This document shows, piece after piece, positions 1 to 9,824 of a stretch of DNA of 64,000 nucleotides; position 1 is the stretch's first letter; every line of letters starts with the position of its first letter. Below the pieces are notes generated by a model. It worked only from the letters and a program-made list of their open reading frames with translations, was not told the DNA's origin and did not search any database. Source of the DNA: Desulfogranum mediterraneum DSM 13871 (GTDB taxonomy: Bacteria > Desulfobacterota > Desulfobulbia > Desulfobulbales > Desulfobulbaceae); assembly GCF_000429965.1 (NCBI RefSeq), contig NZ_KE387006.1, positions 63,142 through 127,141 of the forward strand. The letters run 5' to 3'. The position numbers and the translations under genes were made by a program.

Positions 1-269
1 ACCTTCCCGACCCGATCTCAGGAGGCGGACTGGCCACGATAATACTCTTGAATAATTGAATGAACCTGGGAGGCAGACCCACCTCCTCCCAATCGTCCCC
101 CTGGGCGCGAGCGCCCTGGAGGGACAGAGCCCTGTCAACCTGCTGTCCAGGAACAGAGGGGGCTCCTCCGGGAGGCATCCCCTTTATTCTCTTTTTTCCT
201 TGTATTTTACGGCTCGTCCGCGATAGTACCTTATTAGGTACCTTTGTCAATTTTATACTGGTAGATCTT

Positions 270-1448
270 ATGAAACAACAGGAGATTAACTACTGGATCA
301 CGGCCATGCTCAAGAAGCATGAGCGGGTTTCAGACCTCAACATCACCGTGGGCAAGAGCCTCCAGGTGGAGAGTGACGGCAAGCTGGTCCCGGTGGAGGT
401 CTCTCCCCCGGTGCCGCGGCTGACCCCCTTCCAATCCGAAGTTTTTGCCCTCAACCTCATCGGCGGCAACAAACGACTGCTCCGCGACCTGGTCACCAAG
501 GGGTCCTGCGACCTCTCCTACTCCCTGGACGACAAGGTCCGCTTCAGGGTCAACATCTTTTCCCAGCGCGGCTACCTCTCCACGGTGCTCCGAAAGCTGG
601 AAACCACCATCCCCACCATCAACGGCTTTCAGTTTCCCGAGTCCTTTAACCTGATGAGCCAGGAGGTCAACGGCCTGATCCTCTTCACCGGGGCCACCGG
701 CACCGGCAAGACCACCTCCATGGCCGCCATCCTCAACCGGATCAACGAGACCCGACCGGTCCATATCGTCACCCTGGAGGACCCCATCGAGTATGTCCAC
801 CCCCATAAGGTGGCCACCTTTAACCAACGGGAACAGGGAGATGACTTCAACTCCTTTGCCAACGGCTTGCGGGCGGCCCTGCGCCAGGCGCCCAAGGTCA
901 TCCTGGTCGGTGAGATCCGCGACCGGGAGACCCTGGAAATCGCCCTGACCGCGGCAGAGACCGGCCACGTGGTCTTCTCCACCCTCCATACCATTGACAC
1001 AGGTCAGACCATCAACCGTATCCTGGGTATGTTTGAGCAGGATGAACAACCCCAGATCCGCAACCGCCTGGCCGATACCATCCGCTGGGTGGTCAGTCAG
1101 CGGCTGCTGCCCAGGATCAACGGCGGCCGGATCGCGGCCCTGGAGATCCTCTGCACCAGCCTGCGCATCAAGGACCTGATCATCAACGGTGAGACCGAAG
1201 ACAAGACCTTCTACAGCGTGGTCCGGGAGGGCTCCACCCGCAACATGCGCACCTTTGACCAGCACCTGCTGGAGCTGTTTGAATCCGGAATGATCACCGA
1301 GGAATCCGCCCTCTCCTACTCCTCCCACCGTAGCGAGATCAAACGGGGACTGGACACCATCAAGTCCTCTCGGGGTGAACGGACCTCGGATATCAACGAG
1401 CTGCACATGGAGAAGCCGCCAGAGGACGAGTTCAGCGGCTGGTCCTGA
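270..1448 (+). CDS. pilT: PilT-family type IV pilus retraction ATPase
   Basis: Hexameric secretion-type ATPase predicted to drive pilin depolymerisation at the inner-membrane base of a type IV pilus (twitching motility). From the ATG at 270 it is 392 residues, a normal PilT length. The frame stays open up to 60, but that leader is Pro/Ser/Arg-rich and unlike PilT, so 270 is chosen despite only a weak GGTAG ribosome site. Visible motifs are Walker A (GATGTGKTT, residues 141-149), the Asp box (TLEDPIEY), Walker B (VILVGEIRD, about residue 210) and the His box (FSTLHT). The AIRNLIRE motif of canonical PilT is not evident, so a PilU-like or other PilT paralogue is possible. A zinc-ribbon gene begins 46 bases downstream and probably shares its transcript. 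No other pilus genes are in view. Confidence 0.9.
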   Translation: MKQQEINYWITAMLKKHERVSDLNITVGKSLQVESDGKLVPVEVSPPVPRLTPFQSEVFALNLIGGNKRLLRDLVTKGSCDLSYSLDDKVRFRVNIFSQRGYLSTVLRKLETTIPTINGFQFPESFNLMSQEVNGLILFTGATGTGKTTSMAAILNRINETRPVHIVTLEDPIEYVHPHKVATFNQREQGDDFNSFANGLRAALRQAPKVILVGEIRDRETLEIALTAAETGHVVFSTLHTIDTGQTINRILGMFEQDEQPQIRNRLADTIRWVVSQRLLPRINGGRIAALEILCTSLRIKDLIINGETEDKTFYSVVREGSTRNMRTFDQHLLELFESGMITEESALSYSSHRSEIKRGLDTIKSSRGERTSDINELHMEKPPEDEFSGWS

Positions 1449-1494
1449 GCCCGCCGGATGCAGACCCCATAGTCAATCCAGCAAGGAAAGCAAG

Positions 1495-2175
1495 ATGATC
1501 AAACAATGTCCCCACTGTCAGGAGCAGCTCCGCTTCAGCCCGGAGCAGAGCGCCAAGATTGAGCAGGCCCTCTCTAGCCTGGACCAGGGCAAGGTGCTCA
1601 AGCTCAAGTGTCCCCACTGCCAACAGTCCATCAAGCTGGCCAAGAGCGGCAGCAGCGAGGCCGAACCCTCCGGGGTCGTCCCCCCGGCTCCCCCGGATCT
1701 GGATTGGCTGGCCAGCGGGGCCTTCCAACAGGAAGAAAAGGTTGAGGATGTTCCCATGGCCCTGATCCAGGCCCCGCCATCCCCACAGCGGGACCAGATC
1801 CAGGAGGCCCTGGAATCGGTCGGCTACCAGGTCGTGGCCGTGACCGGCGCAGATGAGGCCATCGAACGGATGCGCTTTGTCAACTTTGCCTGTGTGGCCC
1901 ACCTGGAGGAAGAGGGGGTCCCCCTGGCAGAGGCCACCATCCACAACTACCTCTGTCAGCTGCCCATGGAGCGGCGGCGCTATATCTTTTATATCCTCAT
2001 CAGCCCCTCGCTCCACACCCTCTACAACCTGGAGGCCCTGGCGCTCAGCGCCAACCTGACGGTGAACACCGCGGATCTCAACCACCTGGACCTGGTGCTC
2101 CGCAAGGCCATCCCCGACTATGAAGAGCTCTTTGGCCCGATGATGGAAGAACTCAACGCCTTTGGCAAACGCTAG
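1495..2175 (+). CDS. Zinc-ribbon protein with degenerate receiver-like C-terminal domain
   Basis: Unassigned 226-residue protein. The N-terminus has two CPHC knuckles (Cys5/Cys8 and Cys39/Cys42), an arrangement expected to bind one zinc ion as in MJ0042-type zinc ribbons. A Pro/Glu-rich linker (about residues 52-85) leads to an alpha/beta region of about 140 residues (from DVPMALIQAP) that resembles a response-regulator receiver fold but shows no clear phosphorylatable Asp. The ATG at 1495 is preceded by AAGGAAAG; the frame is open further upstream, but that part overlaps pilT in another frame. Position directly behind pilT suggests a role linked to the pilus or its regulation, but this is context only. 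Confidence 0.75.
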   Translation: MIKQCPHCQEQLRFSPEQSAKIEQALSSLDQGKVLKLKCPHCQQSIKLAKSGSSEAEPSGVVPPAPPDLDWLASGAFQQEEKVEDVPMALIQAPPSPQRDQIQEALESVGYQVVAVTGADEAIERMRFVNFACVAHLEEEGVPLAEATIHNYLCQLPMERRRYIFYILISPSLHTLYNLEALALSANLTVNTADLNHLDLVLRKAIPDYEELFGPMMEELNAFGKR

Positions 2176-2471
2176 CCCCAAACAGCGCCCCTATTGCAAT
2201 CGTGAGGCGGCCGTGAGGCCTACGCCCCGTGCTGCCGCCTTCACCCCTTTTTCCGAAAAAGGGGGAGGGCCGAAACAGCGGGAAACCGGGCCTCATCGGG
2301 AAAAGCAAAAAATACAGTTTTTCAACAACAAACAGTTGTTTTTCAATCTCAACTCTGGTATTGGTTTAAATTTGTTTCCATGGACGGGATCTTCCCGTAT
2401 CCATATTTCAACCATCAACCATTAATCCATTAAGCGGCCTGCTTTTCCGGTCGTAACAGGAACAACAACCA
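2176..2471. other. Intergenic region before rpsA
   Basis: No convincing gene is seen; an 87-codon open frame from 2162 lacks a ribosome site and family resemblance. The stretch holds the hairpin at 2244-2264 and an AT-richer segment (2310-2400) that is the likely rpsA promoter and leader region. Confidence 0.5.
2244..2264. terminator. Perfect 9-bp hairpin after the pilT operon
   Basis: CCCCTTTTT at 2244-2252 and AAAAAGGGG at 2256-2264 are separated by CCG. The stem is perfect but there is no downstream T-run on the plus strand, so intrinsic termination is plausible rather than certain. Confidence 0.45.
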
Positions 2472-4211
2472 ATGACTGACAATCGAACTCAACCCGCAGC
2501 TGCGGCAGATGACAATGGCTTCGAGGAAATGAGCTTTGCTGAGCTCTTCGAACAGGAAGAAAACAACACCGTAATCAACGTTGGCGAAGTCGCCATCGGC
2601 GCGGTGGTTGATATCAACAGCGATGCTGTGCTCATTGACGTCGGAGACAAGGCTGAGAGTTACATATCTCTTTCCGAATTTCGTCACGAAGACCCGGACC
2701 GGGTCATCGAGATCGGTGATGAATTCGAAGTTTTCATAGAGAAAAGAAAAGATGAAGGTGGCCTCCTCCTCTCTCGCGAAAAGGCCATTGCCATCAAAGT
2801 CTGGGAACAGATTGCCAAGATCCAGGAAGAAGACGGCACCATTGAAGGTCGTATCGACAACCGGGTCAAGGGCGGCATGTCCGTTGACATCGGTGTCCCC
2901 GCCTTCCTGCCCTACTCACAGATCGATCTTCGTCCGGTCAAGGATCTTGACGCACTCATCGGCCAGACATTTGAGTTCAAAATCCTGAAGTTCAACCGCA
3001 AGCGCAACAACGTGGTTATCTCCAGGCGTGCCATCCTGGAAGAGCAGCGCGCCTCCATGCGTGAGCAGATGCGCACCACCCTGGAAGAGGGGCAGACCAT
3101 TCGCGGTGCCATCACCAACATCACCGACTACGGTCTGTTCATCGACCTGGGCGGCATGGACGGTCTCTGTCACATCACCGACCTCTCCTGGGGCCGGGTT
3201 TCTCACCCATCCAAGCTCTACACCGTGGGCGAAGAGATCGAGGTCAAGATCCTCAAGTACGACAAGAACTCCGACCGGGTTTCCCTGGGTGTCAAACAGC
3301 TCAAGTCTGATCCTTGGGAGCAGGTACCTGAGCAGTATCCTGCAGGGGCCCAGGTCACCGGCAAGGTGGTCTCCATCACCGATTACGGTGTGTTTGTCGA
3401 GCTGGAAGAGGGTGTCGAAGGTCTGGTCCACATCTCTGAGATGAGCTGGTCCAAGAAGCCGCGTCACCCCTCCAAGGTGGTTGCCGTAGGCGATCAGATC
3501 GACGTTCAGGTCCTCAACGTGGAAGCCGAGACCAAACGGATCTCCCTGGGTATGAAGCAGCTCCAGCCCAACCCCTGGGATGTGGTCGAAGAGAGCTATC
3601 CCGTGGGTGCTGTTATCGAAGGCAAGATCAAGAACATCACCGACTTCGGGATCTTCATCGGTATCGAAGAGGGTATCGACGGCCTTATCCATGTCTCGGA
3701 TCTCTCCTGGACCGAGCGGATCAAGCATCCCTCTGAGAAGTATGCCAAGGGTGAAACCATCCAGGCGGTTGTTCTCAAGATCGACAAGGAAAACGAACGG
3801 TTCTCCCTGGGCGTCAAGCAGCTGGAGCCGGATCCGTGGCAGGCTGCCGCCAACAACTACCCCATCGGTTCCAGCGTAGAGGGCACCATCACCAACGTCA
3901 CCGACTTCGGCGTCTTTGTCCAGCTGGAAGAGGGGATCGAAGGTCTGGTCCATGTTTCCGAGATCTCTCGTGAGAAGGTCAAGACCCCGGTTGGAATGTT
4001 CAACGTTGCCGACACCCTCCAGGCCATGGTCATCAATGTTTCCGCCGATGATCGTAAGATCGGCCTCTCGGTCAAGGCCCTGGAAGAGAAGGACGACAAC
4101 AACGGTGAAATCCCTGAAGAGTACTCACAGCAAAAGCAGAGTAGCGGACCTTCCACCTTTGGCGATCTGTTGATTGCCGCTGCTGGTGAAGATGGAGACA
4201 ATAAATCCTGA
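2472..4211 (+). CDS. rpsA: 30S ribosomal protein S1
   Basis: Ribosomal protein S1, which binds mRNA at the small subunit and assists initiation on structured or weakly leadered messages. At 579 residues it has the full six S1/OB repeats: two divergent N-terminal ones (about residues 35-190, ribosome-binding) and four closely similar ones, each with the pattern GxVxxITDYGxFxxLxxGxxGLxHxSxxSW and ending near SLGxKQLxxxPW. An acidic N-terminus and a polar tail flank them. ATG at 2472 lies after AACAGGAACAA. The gene is closed by a strong terminator and followed by an IHF-beta-type gene, the same rpsA-ihfB order as in enterobacteria. Confidence 0.97.
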   Translation: MTDNRTQPAAAADDNGFEEMSFAELFEQEENNTVINVGEVAIGAVVDINSDAVLIDVGDKAESYISLSEFRHEDPDRVIEIGDEFEVFIEKRKDEGGLLLSREKAIAIKVWEQIAKIQEEDGTIEGRIDNRVKGGMSVDIGVPAFLPYSQIDLRPVKDLDALIGQTFEFKILKFNRKRNNVVISRRAILEEQRASMREQMRTTLEEGQTIRGAITNITDYGLFIDLGGMDGLCHITDLSWGRVSHPSKLYTVGEEIEVKILKYDKNSDRVSLGVKQLKSDPWEQVPEQYPAGAQVTGKVVSITDYGVFVELEEGVEGLVHISEMSWSKKPRHPSKVVAVGDQIDVQVLNVEAETKRISLGMKQLQPNPWDVVEESYPVGAVIEGKIKNITDFGIFIGIEEGIDGLIHVSDLSWTERIKHPSEKYAKGETIQAVVLKIDKENERFSLGVKQLEPDPWQAAANNYPIGSSVEGTITNVTDFGVFVQLEEGIEGLVHVSEISREKVKTPVGMFNVADTLQAMVINVSADDRKIGLSVKALEEKDDNNGEIPEEYSQQKQSSGPSTFGDLLIAAAGEDGDNKS

Positions 4212-4238
4212 TAAGCACTTCAATTTGAGGGCATAATT

Positions 4239-4294
4239 GGATGTTTCCTGAAACCGGGGATGGAGTATCCCCGGTTTCGCTGAAACATCCTTTT
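4239..4294 (+). terminator. Rho-independent terminator of rpsA
   Basis: Two nested stems: GGATGTTTC (4239-4247) with GAAACATCC (4282-4290), and inside it GAAACCGGGGA (4250-4260) with TCCCCGGTTTC (4268-4278), followed by TTTT. Confidence 0.85.
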
Positions 4295-4372
4295 CTATTT
4301 CATCTTCCCTCTCAATACCCAGGAATGTTTTCCCCACTTTAATAATACGGTAGATAAAAAGGATTATTTAGC

Positions 4373-4657
4373 ATGCTTAAGCGTGAACTGGTCAACGCTG
4401 TGTCTTCACAACTCGATGATTACTACAAGCAGGATATTGCCCAAGCTGTTGAAATCATACTTGAAGAGATAGCCCAGGCCCTTGCTGAAGAGAGAAGAGT
4501 TGAGATTAGAGGATTTGGCAGCTTTTCTGTACGTACCCGAAGACCGCGAACCACCAAGAATCCCAAGACTGGGAAGATGATGGATATCCCGGCTCGCAAA
4601 ACCCTTCACTTTACGATGAGTAAATCACTGAAAGAGGTTTTAATTCAGGCTGAATAG
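4373..4657 (+). CDS. ihfB: HU/IHF-family DNA-binding protein, IHF-beta type
   Basis: DNA-bending nucleoid protein of 94 residues, the usual length for IHF subunits. It contains the family signature GFGSFxVRxRxxRxxxNPxTG (residues 49-69), whose Pro intercalates in the minor groove, and the PARKTLHF strand. It shapes promoters, recombination sites and replication origins, probably as a heterodimer with an alpha subunit elsewhere. ATG at 4373 follows AAAAAGGATTATTTAGC, a modest ribosome site. Position immediately after rpsA favours the beta subunit over HU or IHF-alpha, but sequence alone does not fully separate these. Confidence 0.85.
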   Translation: MLKRELVNAVSSQLDDYYKQDIAQAVEIILEEIAQALAEERRVEIRGFGSFSVRTRRPRTTKNPKTGKMMDIPARKTLHFTMSKSLKEVLIQAE

Positions 4658-4684
4658 GACAGAGGGGTACAGCAGCGAAAGTCG

Positions 4685-4716
4685 GCCGGTATCTGTCCTC
4701 AGTTACCGGCTTTTTT
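4685..4716 (+). terminator. Rho-independent terminator after the IHF gene
   Basis: GCCGGTA (4685-4691) pairs with TACCGGC (4704-4710), followed by TTTTTT. It lies between convergent genes. Confidence 0.8.
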
Positions 4717-4776
4717 CATTCAAGGAAAAGAGCGCAGCGCCGATCCCGAGACAGGGAAGAGACGCTGTTGAACAGC

Positions 4777-5400
4777 TTAGATAAAGGGAGCAATGTCGCC
4801 CTTACCCTGGCGGAGGATCTCCGGCTGGTCGGTGATCAGGGAGATCACCGTGGAGGGGTCGGGATAGACCTCACCGCCATCGATGATCAGGTCAACCTGT
4901 TTGCCGAATAAGCGATCCACATCAAAGCCGTCGCAGACGGGCTGGCCCTCGTCCTCCCCCTCCAGGGTCGCGCTGGTGGTGAGCACCGGGTTGCCCAGCT
5001 CTTCCAGGAGCGCCAGACAGATGGGGTGGTCAGGAACCCTGATCCCCACGGTCTTCTGTTTGGTCAGCATGACCTTGGGCACCAGCTTGGTGCCGGGCAG
5101 GACAAAGGTGTAGGGACCGGGCAGATTTTTCCGCATCAGCCGATAGGCGGTGTTGGCCACATGGCCGTACTCGCTGATATTGGTCAGCGAGGAACACATG
5201 AAGCTGAACGGCTTATGCTTGGGTCGTCGCTTCAGCTGGTGGACCCGGCTGACGGCCTTTTTATTGAAGATATCGCAGCCGATACCATACATGGTGTCGG
5301 TGGGGTAACAGATCACCCCGCCCTTTTTGAGGACCTCCACCGCCTGGCTGATCAGCCGTGGTTGGGGGTTATACGGATTTATTTCAATCAATCGGGCCAT
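4777..5400 (-). CDS. Sua5/YciO/YrdC-family protein (L-threonylcarbamoyladenylate synthase-like)
   Basis: A 207-residue member of the YrdC fold. Family members make threonylcarbamoyl-AMP from Thr, bicarbonate and ATP for the t6A37 modification of ANN-decoding tRNAs. Typical motifs are present: GGVICYPTDTMYGIGCD (about residue 27), KRRPKHKPFS, LPGPYTFVL and GIRVPDH, then a C-terminal TTSATLEGE...PSTVI. The lysine/arginine-rich KRRPKHKPF and the length match the YciO subgroup better than TsaC or Sua5, so whether it makes t6A is uncertain. It is convergent with the IHF gene and divergent from guaB. Confidence 0.85.
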   Translation of the reverse strand: MARLIEINPYNPQPRLISQAVEVLKKGGVICYPTDTMYGIGCDIFNKKAVSRVHQLKRRPKHKPFSFMCSSLTNISEYGHVANTAYRLMRKNLPGPYTFVLPGTKLVPKVMLTKQKTVGIRVPDHPICLALLEELGNPVLTTSATLEGEDEGQPVCDGFDVDRLFGKQVDLIIDGGEVYPDPSTVISLITDQPEILRQGKGDIAPFI

Positions 5401-5799
5401 GGAAGCGTGGACCCCCTATCTGGACGATGATGGATGATGAAGAGAAGGTGTGCAGCTCACGAAGCGCTGCACCACGGACGGCAGGAAAGTAAAGCAGGAT
5501 CCTCCTAAAAAATCCAGCTGTTTTTTAGCACGACCCTCTATTTCCCTTTGCCGACAGAGATGGATGCTGTTACCACCAGGAAGTAACCATGATACTGGTT
5601 TTCATCGATATTATTCCTTTTCCACCGTAACAGTCGGCCCCTGCCGGGATCGTTTTCCGCTTTGCCGGCATTATCCCTGGCCTTCCAGAGCAGAACCATT
5701 GAAGAGAACTCTCGCCCCAGGGCAGAACATTAATTTGAACCATTTTTTACTATTTTTTCATATTCGGCACAACCACCGCCACGACCCTAAGGAGTATAT
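5401..5799. other. Intergenic region upstream of guaB
   Basis: No credible gene. It must hold the promoter of the minus-strand YciO gene and that of guaB; AAGGAG at 5790 is the guaB ribosome site. A small stem (GTGCAGC 5450-5456 with GCTGCAC 5466-5472) lies just upstream of the YciO start. A 118-codon open frame here has no family resemblance. Confidence 0.5.
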
Positions 5800-7260
5800 A
5801 TGTTGAACCAGGATATCCCGCTGGCCCTCACCTTTGACGATGTATTACTGGTGCCGGGACCATCTGCGGTCCTCCCCTCCGAGGTCTCCCTGCAGACCAA
5901 GCTCACCAACCAGATCACCCTCCAGGCCCCGCTGGTCAGTGCAGCCATGGACACGGTCACCGAACACCAGACCGCCATTGCCATGGCCCGCGAGGGTGGC
6001 CTGGGCATCATCCACAAGAACATGAGCGTCAGCAGCCAGGCCAAAGAGGTGGAGCAGGTCAAGAAGTCGGAATCCGGGATGATCGTCGACCCGGTCACCG
6101 TCTCCCGCAACCAGAGTGTGGCCGAGGTCCAGGCCATCATGCGCAGCTACAAGATCTCCGGCCTGCCGGTACTGGACGGCGACAAGCTGGTGGGTATCGT
6201 CACCAACCGGGACCTGCGCTTTGTCTCCGACGACGGCCTCCGGGTCAACGATGTCATGACCAGCAAACATCTGGTCACCGCTCCGGCCGGAATCTCTCTG
6301 GAACACTCCAAGGCCCTGCTCCATGAGCACCGCATCGAGAAGCTCCTGGTGGTGGATGATGCCGGCCGCCTCCAGGGACTGATCACCATCAAGGATATCG
6401 AAAAGATCAAGAAGTATCCCAACGCGGCCAAAGACGAGATGGGCCGCCTGCTGGCCGGAGCCGCCATCGGCGTCGGTCCGGAGATGCTGGAGCGGACCCA
6501 GGCGTTGGTTGATGCCCAGGTGGACGTGGTGGCACTGGATTCGGCCCATGGTCACTCAGAGGGCATCCTCCAGGGGCTGGAAGTGGTGAAGTCCCACTTC
6601 CCGGACCTCCAGGTGATCGCCGGCAACGTGGCCACCGCCGAGGGCACCGCGGCCCTGATCAAGGCCGGCGCCAATGCGGTCAAGGTCGGAGTCGGGCCGG
6701 GTTCCATCTGTACCACCCGGATCGTTGCCGGTGTGGGCGTTCCCCAACTCACGGCCCTGAAACAGTGCGTGGCCGAGGCCGCCAACCACGGCATCCCGGT
6801 GATTGCCGACGGCGGGATCAAGTATTCCGGCGACATCTGCAAGGGCATCGGCATCGGAGCCCACACCGTGATGATCGGCTCCCTCTTTGCCGGCACCGAC
6901 GAGACCCCGGGGGAGACCTTCCTCTACCAGGGACGGACCTACAAGGGCTACCGGGGCATGGGCTCCATCGGCGCCATGAAAACCGGCTCCAGTGACCGCT
7001 ACTTCCAGGAAGAGCAGAGCCCCAGCAAACTGGTCCCTGAAGGCATCGAGGGCAAGGTGCCCTACCGCGGCGCCATCTCGGAGATGATCTACCAGCTGCT
7101 GGGCGGCCTGCGCTCAGGCATGGGCTACACCGGCGCCGCCACCATCGAAGAGCTCCATAAGCGGGCCAGGTTTGTCCAGATCTCTTCGGCCGGTCTCAGA
7201 GAGTCCCATGTCCATGACGTCATCATCACCAAGGAGGCGCCCAACTACCGGACCGAGTAG
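5800..7260 (+). CDS. guaB: Inosine-5'-monophosphate dehydrogenase
   Basis: Oxidises IMP to XMP with NAD, the committed step of GMP synthesis. At 486 residues it has the complete TIM barrel interrupted by a pair of CBS domains (about residues 93-205, beginning [14 protein letters not shown]). The catalytic loop GPGSICTTR places the nucleophilic Cys at residue 304, and the mobile flap YRGMGS lies near residue 385. ATG at 5800 follows a good AAGGAG site. guaA lies 206 bases downstream in the same orientation; the gap carries a degraded copy of the window's dispersed repeat, so the two may be transcribed together or separately. Confidence 0.97.
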   Translation: MLNQDIPLALTFDDVLLVPGPSAVLPSEVSLQTKLTNQITLQAPLVSAAMDTVTEHQTAIAMAREGGLGIIHKNMSVSSQAKEVEQVKKSESGMIVDPVTVSRNQSVAEVQAIMRSYKISGLPVLDGDKLVGIVTNRDLRFVSDDGLRVNDVMTSKHLVTAPAGISLEHSKALLHEHRIEKLLVVDDAGRLQGLITIKDIEKIKKYPNAAKDEMGRLLAGAAIGVGPEMLERTQALVDAQVDVVALDSAHGHSEGILQGLEVVKSHFPDLQVIAGNVATAEGTAALIKAGANAVKVGVGPGSICTTRIVAGVGVPQLTALKQCVAEAANHGIPVIADGGIKYSGDICKGIGIGAHTVMIGSLFAGTDETPGETFLYQGRTYKGYRGMGSIGAMKTGSSDRYFQEEQSPSKLVPEGIEGKVPYRGAISEMIYQLLGGLRSGMGYTGAATIEELHKRARFVQISSAGLRESHVHDVIITKEAPNYRTE

Positions 7261-7324
7261 CCAGGCGATCCCTGTCCCTGTCCTGCGGGTGTCGGTCTCT
7301 CCATGGGCCATTTCGCTCAGACGC

Positions 7325-7400
7325 GCACCATCAAAAAAACAGCATAGAGATATCATTGCTGTCTCGAGGATGTTTTTTTGAGTATAACGCCGATATTGAG
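7325..7400 (+). repeat. Degraded copy A of the MITE-like dispersed repeat
   Basis: The core at 7364-7400 (TCGAGGATGTTTTTTTGAG then TATAACGCCGATATTGAG) matches cores at 46948, 54715 and 57139. The inverted ends seen in the best copies are not recognisable here. It sits between guaB and guaA. Confidence 0.6.
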
Positions 7401-7466
7401 TAGAATAGCCACTGAGGAACAGGCACCCTTAAGGCTTCCTTTCATCAATCATACCCACAAAGGCCC

Positions 7467-9017
7467 ATGACCATTCATTCTGAGAAGATTATCATCCTCG
7501 ACTTCGGTTCACAGACCACCCAGCTCATTGCCCGCCGTATCCGGGAGCAGAAGGTCTACAGTGAAATCCACCCCTATACCCTGCCCCTGGAGCAACTCAA
7601 GGCCATGAACCCCACCGGCATTGTCCTCTCCGGCGGGCCGGCCAGTGTCTATGACGACGACGCCCCCATCAGCGATCCAGGCCTCTTTGAACTCGGGGTG
7701 CCGGTGCTGGGTATCTGCTACGGGGCCCAGTTGATGATGGTCCAGCAGGGTGGGCGGGTGGAACGGGCCGAGCACCGCGAATTCGGTAAGGCAGAGCTGA
7801 ACATCGACTACACTGCCGGCATCTTTGCCGGCATGGAGACCACGCCCTCCCACTACCAGGTCTGGATGAGCCACGGCGACCGGATCGAAGAACTCGCCCC
7901 GGGCTTCACCGTCACCGCCACCAGCGGCCACTCACCCTATGCGGCGGTGCGCCACGAGGAACGCCCCTTTGTGGCGGTCCAGTTCCACCCCGAGGTGGCC
8001 CATACCCTGATCGGCAACGATGTGCTGAGAAACTTCATCTTCGGGATCTGCGGCTGTAAGCCGGAGTGGACCATGCACTCCTTTATCGATGCCACGGTCC
8101 AGGAGATCAAGGACAAGGTGGGCGATGGCCAGGTGATCTGTGCCCTCTCCGGCGGGGTCGATTCCTCGGTGGTTGCGGCCATGGTCCATCGGGCCATCGG
8201 TAATCAGCTGACCTGTATCTATGTCAACAACGGTCTGATGCGGACCGGTGAATCCAAGAGCATCATCGACTTCTTCACCCAGAAGACCGACCTGCAGCTG
8301 ATCGATGTGGATGCCGAGGAGTTCTTCCTCGGTCGCCTGGACGGAATCAGTGACCCTGAAGAGAAGCGCAAGCGGATCGGCTACGGCTTTATCGAGATCT
8401 TTGAGCAGGAGGCCAAGAAACTGGGCAAGGTCAAGTTTCTGGCCCAGGGCACTCTCTACCCGGATGTGATCGAATCTGTGGTCTTCCGCGGTAAGGCCCC
8501 CATCAAGTCCCACCATAATGTGGGCGGTCTGCCCGAACGGATGGCCATGGAACTGATCGAACCGTTGAGGGAGCTGTTCAAGGACGAGGTCCGGGAGCTG
8601 GGCCTGGAGCTGGGCCTGCCCGAAGAGGCCATCTACCGCCAACCCTTCCCCGGACCGGGTCTGGGGATCCGGATCATGGGCGAGGTCACTGGCGAACGCT
8701 TGCAGATTCTCCGTCAGGCCGATGTGATCGTCCTGGAAGAGATGAAGGATTCGGGCTGGTACCGTAAGGTCTGGCAATCCTTTGCCGTGCTCCTGCCCAT
8801 CCAGACCGTCGGGGTCATGGGGGACGGCCGGACCTACGAACACGTCATCGCCCTACGTTCGGTGGACTCACGCGATGCCATGACCGCAGACTGGTCGCGG
8901 CTGCCCTATGAGATCCTGGGTAAGATCTCCAGCCGGATCATCAACGAGGTACGCGGCGTCAACCGGGTGGTCTACGACATCTCCTCCAAACCCCCCTCCA
9001 CCATTGAATGGGAATAA
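7467..9017 (+). CDS. guaA: GMP synthase (glutamine-hydrolysing)
   Basis: Converts XMP to GMP using ATP and glutamine-derived ammonia; the last step of guanine nucleotide synthesis. The 516-residue protein carries both parts in one chain: an N-terminal class I glutaminase with nucleophile Cys84 in GICYGAQ and the HPE triad member in QFHPEV, then the ATP-pyrophosphatase domain with the P-loop SGGVDSSV (about residue 227), and the C-terminal dimerisation domain ending PPSTIEWE, the classic GuaA terminus. It forms the guanine pathway with guaB upstream. An NYN-domain gene follows after 27 bases. Confidence 0.97.
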   Translation: MTIHSEKIIILDFGSQTTQLIARRIREQKVYSEIHPYTLPLEQLKAMNPTGIVLSGGPASVYDDDAPISDPGLFELGVPVLGICYGAQLMMVQQGGRVERAEHREFGKAELNIDYTAGIFAGMETTPSHYQVWMSHGDRIEELAPGFTVTATSGHSPYAAVRHEERPFVAVQFHPEVAHTLIGNDVLRNFIFGICGCKPEWTMHSFIDATVQEIKDKVGDGQVICALSGGVDSSVVAAMVHRAIGNQLTCIYVNNGLMRTGESKSIIDFFTQKTDLQLIDVDAEEFFLGRLDGISDPEEKRKRIGYGFIEIFEQEAKKLGKVKFLAQGTLYPDVIESVVFRGKAPIKSHHNVGGLPERMAMELIEPLRELFKDEVRELGLELGLPEEAIYRQPFPGPGLGIRIMGEVTGERLQILRQADVIVLEEMKDSGWYRKVWQSFAVLLPIQTVGVMGDGRTYEHVIALRSVDSRDAMTADWSRLPYEILGKISSRIINEVRGVNRVVYDISSKPPSTIEWE

Positions 9018-9044
9018 GCCCCTGCTAACGAAGGGATCGTCATT

Positions 9045-9824
9045 ATGCTGAAGACAGGTATCTACGTTGATGCCGAAAACATCAAGATGAGCGGCGGCTA
9101 CGGCATGCGTTACGACGTGCTGGTGGACCTGGCCAATGACGGGAACTCGACCCTGCTCAGGGCCAACTGCTATCTGGCGGAAGATCGGGAACGGACCCAG
9201 AAGGACGGCGAGTATCGTCAGAAGGTCTACTCCTACCACAACATCCTCCGCCAGTGCGGTTTCAAGGTGATCAAGAAGTATGTCCGCCGCTTCCAGGATG
9301 AGGACGGCAACATCACCACCAAGGCCAATGCCGACATGGACCTGGCCATCGATGCCCTGCTCCAGGCCCGCAACCTGGATCGGATCATCCTCCTCACCGG
9401 AGACGGCGATTTCATCCGCTTGGTCATTGCCCTCCAAAACATGGGCTGCAGGGTGGAGGTCATCGGCTTTCACAACGTCTCCGGTGCCCTGCGGGAGGTG
9501 GCCGACTCCTACCTCTCCGGCTACCTCATCCCGGGGCTGTTGCCCATTATCCCCTCCCAAGCCCATGACAGCGGCGAAGAGTGGCAGCGGGGCACGGTGG
9601 CCAACTTCAACATGGACCGGGGCTTCGGTTTTTTCCGCTACTACCGGCTCAGGGAGAACCGCCTCTCTGCAGAGACCATCTTTTTCCACCTCTCCAAATC
9701 CACCCTGGGCTCGGATCAGTATTTTCTTGATTTCGGCCGGATCTTCGAGTTTCGGATTGTCCAGAATCCCGCCAACGAGAACCGCTCCGAGGCCTGGGAT
9801 ATCCGCCTGCTCAAGGAGGTCTGA
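9045..9824 (+). CDS. NYN (LabA/DUF88)-domain protein with cold-shock-like C-terminal region
   Basis: A 259-residue protein. The N-terminal 160 residues form a PIN-like NYN domain, with the metal-binding acidic positions visible in GIYVDAENI (Asp9), KANADMDLAIDAL and LLTGDGDF; such domains are predicted RNases. The C-terminal part (about 175-259) begins QRGTVANFNMDRGFGFFRYY, the RNP1-like signature of cold-shock/OB domains, giving a nuclease plus an RNA-binding module. ATG at 9045 is 27 bases after guaA, so it may be co-transcribed. Its target is unknown; the RNase activity is inferred from the family. Confidence 0.85.
   Translation: MLKTGIYVDAENIKMSGGYGMRYDVLVDLANDGNSTLLRANCYLAEDRERTQKDGEYRQKVYSYHNILRQCGFKVIKKYVRRFQDEDGNITTKANADMDLAIDALLQARNLDRIILLTGDGDFIRLVIALQNMGCRVEVIGFHNVSGALREVADSYLSGYLIPGLLPIIPSQAHDSGEEWQRGTVANFNMDRGFGFFRYYRLRENRLSAETIFFHLSKSTLGSDQYFLDFGRIFEFRIVQNPANENRSEAWDIRLLKEV

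Noticed and set aside
5450..5806. 118-codon frame upstream of guaB
   Set aside because: Lacks a ribosome site and shows Cys/His/Arg-rich low-complexity translation; it overlaps the guaB start.
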